DNA of 64,000 nucleotides from Actinomycetota bacterium. GTDB lineage: Bacteria > Actinomycetota > Actinomycetes > S36-B12. The position numbers and the translations under genes are program-made. The stretch's first letter is position 1. Each line of letters starts with the position of its first letter. The stretch is taken from NCBI GenBank assembly GCA_016870195.1, contig VGCC01000010.1, positions 1-64,000 on the forward strand. The letters run 5' to 3'. Of the stretch, positions 58,781 to 64,000 are shown in pieces. The notes under the pieces are model-generated. The model worked only from the letters and a program-made list of their open reading frames with translations, was not told the origin of the DNA and made no database searches.

Positions 58781-60159
58781 AGCCGCACCACCTGGGTCGC
58801 GGCCTCATCCATCGCGATCACCGGGACCTCGGGACGACGCGCGCGATCGGACATGCGCAGCAGCAGCGCGACGATGATCCAGTTCGCGATCAGCGACGAT
58901 CCTCCGTAGGACAGGAACGGCGTGGTAAGTCCCGTCAACGGGATGAGACCGGTGACACCACCGACAATCACGAAGACCTGGAGAGCGAACGTGATCGATA
59001 GACCTGCTGCCAGCAACTGTCCGAAACCGTCGCGCACCGTCACCGCAGTGCGGAAGCCGCGCTCCACCAGCAGGGCGTAGAGCATCAGGATCGCGAACAG
59101 GCCGGTGACCCCGAGCTCCTCGCCGAGGGCGGAGAAGATGAAGTCGGTGTTGGCGAACGGCACCAGGTTCGGGAATCCCTGGCCGAGTCCAGCACCGAGC
59201 ATCCCGCCGTTGGCCAAGCCGTAGAGCGATTGCACGATCTGGTATCCGCCGGCGTCGGAGTAGGCGAAGGGGTCCAGCCAGATCGTGACTCGCGACTGCA
59301 CGTGACTAAAGAGTTGGTACGCCGCGTAGGCACCGGCGAGGAACAACACCCCACCGATGAACAGCCACGACCGACGCTGCGTGGCGATGTAGAGCATCGA
59401 CACGAAGAGTCCGAAGAACAGCAAGGACGTGCCGAGGTCGCGTTCGAACACCAGCACACCCAGCGAGACCAACCACGCGATCAGGATCGGTCCCAGGTCC
59501 TTCAGTCGGGGCAGGTCAATACCGAGCACCTTGGTGCGCACGAGTGCGAGGGAATCCCGCGTGACCACGAGGTAGCCGGCGAAGAAGATGGTGAGGAAGA
59601 TCTTCGCCATCTCCGCGGGTTGGAAGGAGAATCCCGCGACGCGCACCCACAGGGTGGCGCCGTTCACCGTCGTGCCGATGACGGGTGCCAGGGGAAGCAC
59701 CAAGAGCACGAGGCCGATCAGGCCGAAGGTGTACGTGTAGCGCTGCAGGCGGCGGTGATCGGGAAGCAGGACCAGCAGTGCGATGAACAGGATGACCGCG
59801 ATCGCGAACCAGGTCAGTTGCGCGTAGACATCGGGCGTGGGTAGGGGCGAGTCGTTGAGTTCGGCCCGCCGCGCCGTGGCGACATCGATCCGGTAGATCA
59901 TGATCAACCCGAGGATCGTCAGCAGGGTCGCGACCGGGAGCAGGATCGGGTCGGCGTAGCGCGCCCAGATGCTCACCGCCACGTGCATGAGGAGCGCGAG
60001 TCCGCCCACGACCGCAACGGTGATCCAGAGCCGACTCGGCGTGCCCTCGCCGGTGGCCGCGCCCACCTGCAGTGTGCCCAGGACCCCGAGCCCCCAGGCG
60101 AAGACAAGGAGCATGAGTTCCACCCACCGGCGTGTGGGTTGGCGACGCAGGGCGGTCAC
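58777..60159 (-). CDS. rodA: FtsW/RodA/SpoVE family peptidoglycan polymerase
   Basis: GFSFQPAEMAKIFLTIFFAGYL, ALGEELGVTGLFAI, TGLTTPFLSYGGSSLIANW; GTG start overlapping pstP stop. Confidence 0.95.
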   Translation of the reverse strand: MTALRRQPTRRWVELMLLVFAWGLGVLGTLQVGAATGEGTPSRLWITVAVVGGLALLMHVAVSIWARYADPILLPVATLLTILGLIMIYRIDVATARRAELNDSPLPTPDVYAQLTWFAIAVILFIALLVLLPDHRRLQRYTYTFGLIGLVLLVLPLAPVIGTTVNGATLWVRVAGFSFQPAEMAKIFLTIFFAGYLVVTRDSLALVRTKVLGIDLPRLKDLGPILIAWLVSLGVLVFERDLGTSLLFFGLFVSMLYIATQRRSWLFIGGVLFLAGAYAAYQLFSHVQSRVTIWLDPFAYSDAGGYQIVQSLYGLANGGMLGAGLGQGFPNLVPFANTDFIFSALGEELGVTGLFAILMLYALLVERGFRTAVTVRDGFGQLLAAGLSITFALQVFVIVGGVTGLIPLTGLTTPFLSYGGSSLIANWIIVALLLRMSDRARRPEVPVIAMDEAATQVVRL

Positions 60160-61496
60160 TCGACGGTCTCGCCGGTGTCGAGTGTTCCGGGGCAGCCCTG
60201 GGGTGGGAAGGACTTTCCGCACTCGGCAGCCCGCGCCTGAAGTTCGCCCACGATCCGCTCGGCGTCGGCGTAGTCGGCTGCTGGGATTCCCTTACTCACC
60301 AGTTCTTGGTCGAACACCGGCATCGAGCCCACGGCGAGTCCCGAGTCCGTATCGACCTGGGACAACGGGAATCCACCCAGGGTCCCCTGCACACCGCGAT
60401 AGATGGCGACCGTTCCGGTACCGGGGTTGCCATTGATGGCCACGTACCACTGCGAGTCCAACCAGGTCCGAGCCACAGTCAACCCAGCGACGGTCAACCC
60501 GGCGACTATCGCCACGGCCACCACGAATCCCACGATGCGCCGACGGCGCTGCCTGCGCGTGACCGCGGTCGCCGTTGCCGTTGCCGCATCACGGCGCGCT
60601 TGTTCGGCTGCCGGGACGATGATGTCCGAGTCGATGTACGGCTGGGGTGCGGTGGTGTCCGCCCGGTCGGGGTCGCGTTGGTGGTCCTGGGGGAAGCGCA
60701 CCCGCGGCAGTCGCTGACGGACGCGCGGTTCGCCCGCAGCACCCACCACCACCGGAACACCGCCGAACGGAGCGATATTCCCCTCGACGACGTCGGCCAC
60801 CACCACGGTGACGTTGTCCGGCGCTCCGCGCTCGAGAGCCTTGTCCACCAGCCGCGTCACGCAGCCGGTGGGATCCCCAGTGCTCAGGATCCAAGTCAAC
60901 TCCGTATCGCGGACCACGCCGGAGAGCCCGTCGGTGCAGATCATGTAGCGGTCACCCACGCGCGCCTCGCGCACGGAGAGATCCGCCTCCACGGGGTTCA
61001 GGCCGTCCAACGCACGCATCAATAGTGAGCGACGCGGATGCACGGCCGCTTCGTCCTCGGTGATGCGACCGGAGTCCACCAGGGTCTGCACGAACGTGTG
61101 GTCGTGGGTGAGTTGGTGCAACTCGCCATCGCGCAGCAGGTACGCGCGCGAGTCACCCACGTGCACGATCGCGATGCGGCCGCCAAGCCAATACATCCCG
61201 GTGATCGTCGTGCCCATCCCGGTCAAGTCGGTTTCCACCGCGATGGTCTCACTGATCGTGGTACCGACGTCGTCGATGGAGGAGGCGAGCGAGGCGAGTA
61301 CTTCGGACTGGTCGACGTCATCCAAATCCAGATTCGCCACCGTGGCCACCGCGATCGCGGACGCCAACTCACCCGCCGCGTGACCGCCCATCCCGTCGGC
61401 AACCAACAATAGGCGTGGTCCGGCGTAGCCGGAGTCCTCGTTCCCCTCTCGGACGAGACCGACGTCGGAGCGCGCTGCGTAACGGAGGACGGGCAT
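60156..61496 (-). CDS. pstP: PP2C-family serine/threonine phosphatase (PstP)
   Basis: AARSDVGLVREGNEDSGYAGPRLLLVADGMGGHAAGE, HVGDSRAYLLRDGELHQLTHDH. Confidence 0.96.
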   Translation of the reverse strand: MPVLRYAARSDVGLVREGNEDSGYAGPRLLLVADGMGGHAAGELASAIAVATVANLDLDDVDQSEVLASLASSIDDVGTTISETIAVETDLTGMGTTITGMYWLGGRIAIVHVGDSRAYLLRDGELHQLTHDHTFVQTLVDSGRITEDEAAVHPRRSLLMRALDGLNPVEADLSVREARVGDRYMICTDGLSGVVRDTELTWILSTGDPTGCVTRLVDKALERGAPDNVTVVVADVVEGNIAPFGGVPVVVGAAGEPRVRQRLPRVRFPQDHQRDPDRADTTAPQPYIDSDIIVPAAEQARRDAATATATAVTRRQRRRRIVGFVVAVAIVAGLTVAGLTVARTWLDSQWYVAINGNPGTGTVAIYRGVQGTLGGFPLSQVDTDSGLAVGSMPVFDQELVSKGIPAADYADAERIVGELQARAAECGKSFPPQGCPGTLDTGETVE

Positions 61497-61499
61497 GGC

Positions 61500-61979
61500 C
61501 TACTTCTGCATCTGCAGGGTGGTGCGACCCACCCGGATCGAGATGTTGAGCGGGATGACGGCCGGTGTGGTGATCCGGGCCCGGGCCAACCAGGTGCCGT
61601 TGGTGGATCCCAGGTCCTCCACCATCCACACACCCTCGGACTCGTAGATGCGTGCGTGCCTGCTGGAGGCGTAGTCGTCGTCCACGACGATGGTGGAGTC
61701 CGGTGCGCGGCCGAGGGTGATCTGTGCACCGTCGAGCGGGATCTCCGTCCCGGTCAACGGACCCTCGGTGATCACCAGACGCGTGCCCTTCACCTTCTTC
61801 CCGCGTGGCACGCGCGGCGGTTTTGCGGGTTTTGGAGCGCGGGTCCGCGTTGTGCGCTCGGGGCGGACATCGGCGGGCATCCGCAGATCCCGACGTAATG
61901 CCCATACGGTGATAAGCACGAACACCCACAACAGCCCGAGGAAGGCGAAGCGCAGGAGGGTGAGCGCGAGCTCGGACAT
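61500..61979 (-). CDS. fhaB: FHA domain protein (FhaB/FipA-like)
   Basis: N-terminal TM plus ITLGRAPDSTIVVDDDYASSRHARIYESEGVWMVEDLGSTNGTWL. Confidence 0.93.
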   Translation of the reverse strand: MSELALTLLRFAFLGLLWVFVLITVWALRRDLRMPADVRPERTTRTRAPKPAKPPRVPRGKKVKGTRLVITEGPLTGTEIPLDGAQITLGRAPDSTIVVDDDYASSRHARIYESEGVWMVEDLGSTNGTWLARARITTPAVIPLNISIRVGRTTLQMQK

Positions 61980-62695
61980 CAGCCGCTCCGGAAGACCAGC
62001 GTGGTTCCGCCCAGTTGGATCGCCGTTCCATCGGTGAGCACGAGTTCACTCACCCGCTCACCGTTCACCCACGTGCCGTTCGTGGAGTTGAGATCGCGAA
62101 GGACGATGTCGGTGCCGAGCACGATCTCGCAGTGGTGTCGAGACACGCCGGGGTCGTCGATGCGGATGTCGGTATCGGTCCCGCGTCCCATCCGGGTGAT
62201 CGCGCGCGCAAGCGGATAGAGCGACCCGTTGATTTCCAGTTGTGGTTGCGCGGTGGGTGCGCTTCCCACGGACCCCACCAGCCCGACTGCAACGGCCTCG
62301 GCGGCGGGGACGGCCGAGACCACCTCGGCACGGGACTCCGACCGGACCCGGAAGATGCCGGTCTCCAGGGCGTCGTCCTCGGTCATGGTCACGCGCACCG
62401 ATCCGAGGAGGGTGTAGCGCTGCTCGGCTGCGTAGTCGCGGACCAGGGTCGCCAACTCGGTTCCCAGGGCGTCCTTGAACACTGCGAGTCGGGTGAAGTC
62501 GTGGTGGGAGAGCTCGATGTGGAAGATGTTGGGGACCACGGTGCGGTCGCGATCCAGGACACTCGCCCGATCCGTCATCTCGCGCTGGAGCGCGGCGGCC
62601 AACTCCACCGGCTGAACCTCGGCCTTGAAGGCCATGGCGAAGGCCCCGCTAACCATCCGGTCGAGGGAGTCCTCGAACTTCTCCAGCAGACCCAT
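61979..62695 (-). CDS. fhaA: DUF3662 + FHA domain protein (FhaA-like)
   Basis: MGLLEKFEDSLDRMVSGAFAMAFKAEVQPVELAAALQREM; FHA MGRGTDTDIRIDDPGVSRHHCEI. Confidence 0.95.
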   Translation of the reverse strand: MGLLEKFEDSLDRMVSGAFAMAFKAEVQPVELAAALQREMTDRASVLDRDRTVVPNIFHIELSHHDFTRLAVFKDALGTELATLVRDYAAEQRYTLLGSVRVTMTEDDALETGIFRVRSESRAEVVSAVPAAEAVAVGLVGSVGSAPTAQPQLEINGSLYPLARAITRMGRGTDTDIRIDDPGVSRHHCEIVLGTDIVLRDLNSTNGTWVNGERVSELVLTDGTAIQLGGTTLVFRSG

Positions 62696-62758
62696 GCCTG
62701 TGATGGTACTTCCCCACGAGGGGCATCAGGCGGGCGCGGAGTGCGCCACGCGCGAGAT

Positions 62759-64000
62759 TCAGCCAGCGTCTCCAACACGTAAGACGGCGACGTCTATCCA
62801 TAGCGAGGGTTGCAGACCCGAGTTATCGACCGCGCGAATCTGGAACCGAGTACCGGGTGGGAATCTCCTGCCTGTGGTCCCCGGAACCGAAACGGTCATA
62901 CGGTCGTAGGGAGTGAGCGAGGGGTTCTCGTTGGGTGGCGTTAAGCCCACCACGTCCGTCGCGTATCGGGTGAACTCCCACGTGGTTCCGTCAAGCGAGT
63001 ATCGAATCTGGTACGCGGCGGAGGGGAAACGTGTCACTGTGGCATTCAGGGGCGGCCCTACCGCGGTGTAGATCGTCTGGGTATCGGCGTAGGCGCCCTG
63101 CACCCGTGGTGGAGAGAGTTGACCCTCCACGAACAGAGGACTCGATGCCGCGAAGATGGACTTCGCACCCGTCTTCAACACCGTCCGCACGCGGGCGGTG
63201 AGCGTCTGTCCTTCACTGAGATTCAGTGCGGGGGAGGCTTCGAAGGAGGCTTTAAGCCCGGAGATCTTCTCCCCGACAGTCACCCAGGTGCCGTTTGCCT
63301 GATTCTGCACCTGCACTTCGTAGCCGTCGACGAGTTGCGCACGGATATCCGGTGCGGACCACACGACCTCGCCCTTACCCCCGCGCACGCCGAACAGGAC
63401 ATCGCTGGGCGGTGCAGCGTCGGTGCGTTGGAGCGTGAATGCCTTCTGCGCGGAGGGTCCCAGGAGCCCCCTGCGGGCGAGGACCTCGAACGTGTAGGAG
63501 CCCGGACCCTCGCTCAGGATCGTGCTGGTGGTGAAGGTGTCGGGACCGGTAGTGCCCTTCGCGATCACCGAGCACTTACCGGCCTTACAGAAGGACCAGC
63601 TGTACGTGTACCCGTCGATCTGCGCTTCCTTCGCGTTCCATGGCGGTGCCCAGGTGGCGGTGGCATCGGCCTTGTTGCTCACCCCGTAGGAGAGGTCGAT
63701 GTTGAGGATGACCGGTGCAGCCGGGAAGGCGGACGGACCCGCGGGAGTACCGGGAGTGGTCGTCGTGGGTCCGGCGGACAGTGCGGGTCCATCTATACGC
63801 ATCGGCATGGGGCCCAGGGAGACAGATGTGCTCGTGGTGATCGCGGTGCATGTCTGGAACAGGTCACACACGCGTGAGCCGAGGCCGGTGAAGTAGCCGG
63901 GCGGCGTGGCCTTCGGTGCTGCGCCCACATCGCCTGCCCAGACGATCGAGAAGTTGTTGGCGCCCTTGTTGAACTGACACACGGTGACGCCGGCCATGGT
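62759..64000 (-). CDS. secreted fibronectin type III-like repeat protein, 5' end outside window
   Basis: Repeated FN3-like segments; ORF open to the window edge. Confidence 0.6.
   Translation of the reverse strand, partial: TMAGVTVCQFNKGANNFSIVWAGDVGAAPKATPPGYFTGLGSRVCDLFQTCTAITTSTSVSLGPMPMRIDGPALSAGPTTTTPGTPAGPSAFPAAPVILNIDLSYGVSNKADATATWAPPWNAKEAQIDGYTYSWSFCKAGKCSVIAKGTTGPDTFTTSTILSEGPGSYTFEVLARRGLLGPSAQKAFTLQRTDAAPPSDVLFGVRGGKGEVVWSAPDIRAQLVDGYEVQVQNQANGTWVTVGEKISGLKASFEASPALNLSEGQTLTARVRTVLKTGAKSIFAASSPLFVEGQLSPPRVQGAYADTQTIYTAVGPPLNATVTRFPSAAYQIRYSLDGTTWEFTRYATDVVGLTPPNENPSLTPYDRMTVSVPGTTGRRFPPGTRFQIRAVDNSGLQPSLWIDVAVLRVGDAG

Noticed and set aside
57611-58909. 432-aa plus-strand ORF opposite pbpA
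   Set aside because: Antisense shadow of a confidently identified PBP
1-64000. CRISPR arrays, transposases, prophage or integrase genes
   Set aside because: No regularly spaced repeat array or recognisable mobile-element protein was seen on reading both strands' ORFs

Overview
The window is the replication-origin region of a high-GC actinobacterium. Gene order closely follows the conserved actinobacterial dnaA neighbourhood: dnaB / rplI-rpsR-ssb-rpsF / ponA / pcnA-NUDIX-DUF6049-murJ-pseudokinase / sigM / trxB-trxA-cwlM / parB-parA-rsmG-jag-yidC-yidD-rnpA-rpmH / dnaA-[oriC]-dnaN-recF-DUF721-gyrB-gyrA-DUF3566 / tRNA-Ile, tRNA-Ala, DLW-39, ppiA, rhomboid, crgA, pabA/trpG, pknB-pbpA-rodA-pstP-fhaB-fhaA. 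No rRNA, CRISPR array, transposase or prophage was recognised. The most notable non-routine items are: (1) a DnaB intein whose LAGLIDADG endonuclease appears to have lost an internal segment; (2) a CsoR/CstR-like palindrome (ATACCCC-CT-GGGGTAT) overlapping the -10 of trxB-trxA; (3) three type II toxin-antitoxin modules (two VapBC-like, one HicAB-like) at the edges of core operons, each with a palindromic operator candidate; (4) three helically phased DnaA-box-like 9-mers upstream of crgA, about 12 kb from oriC; (5) two parS-like sites sharing the same non-canonical core; (6) a probable frameshift in a bestrophin-like/DUF4239 gene; (7) a near-complete PknB/MurJ/CwlM/Fha peptidoglycan-control gene set without an adjacent pknA and with the MurJ pseudokinase encoded as a separate protein. 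All functional calls come from reading the translations; no database search was possible.
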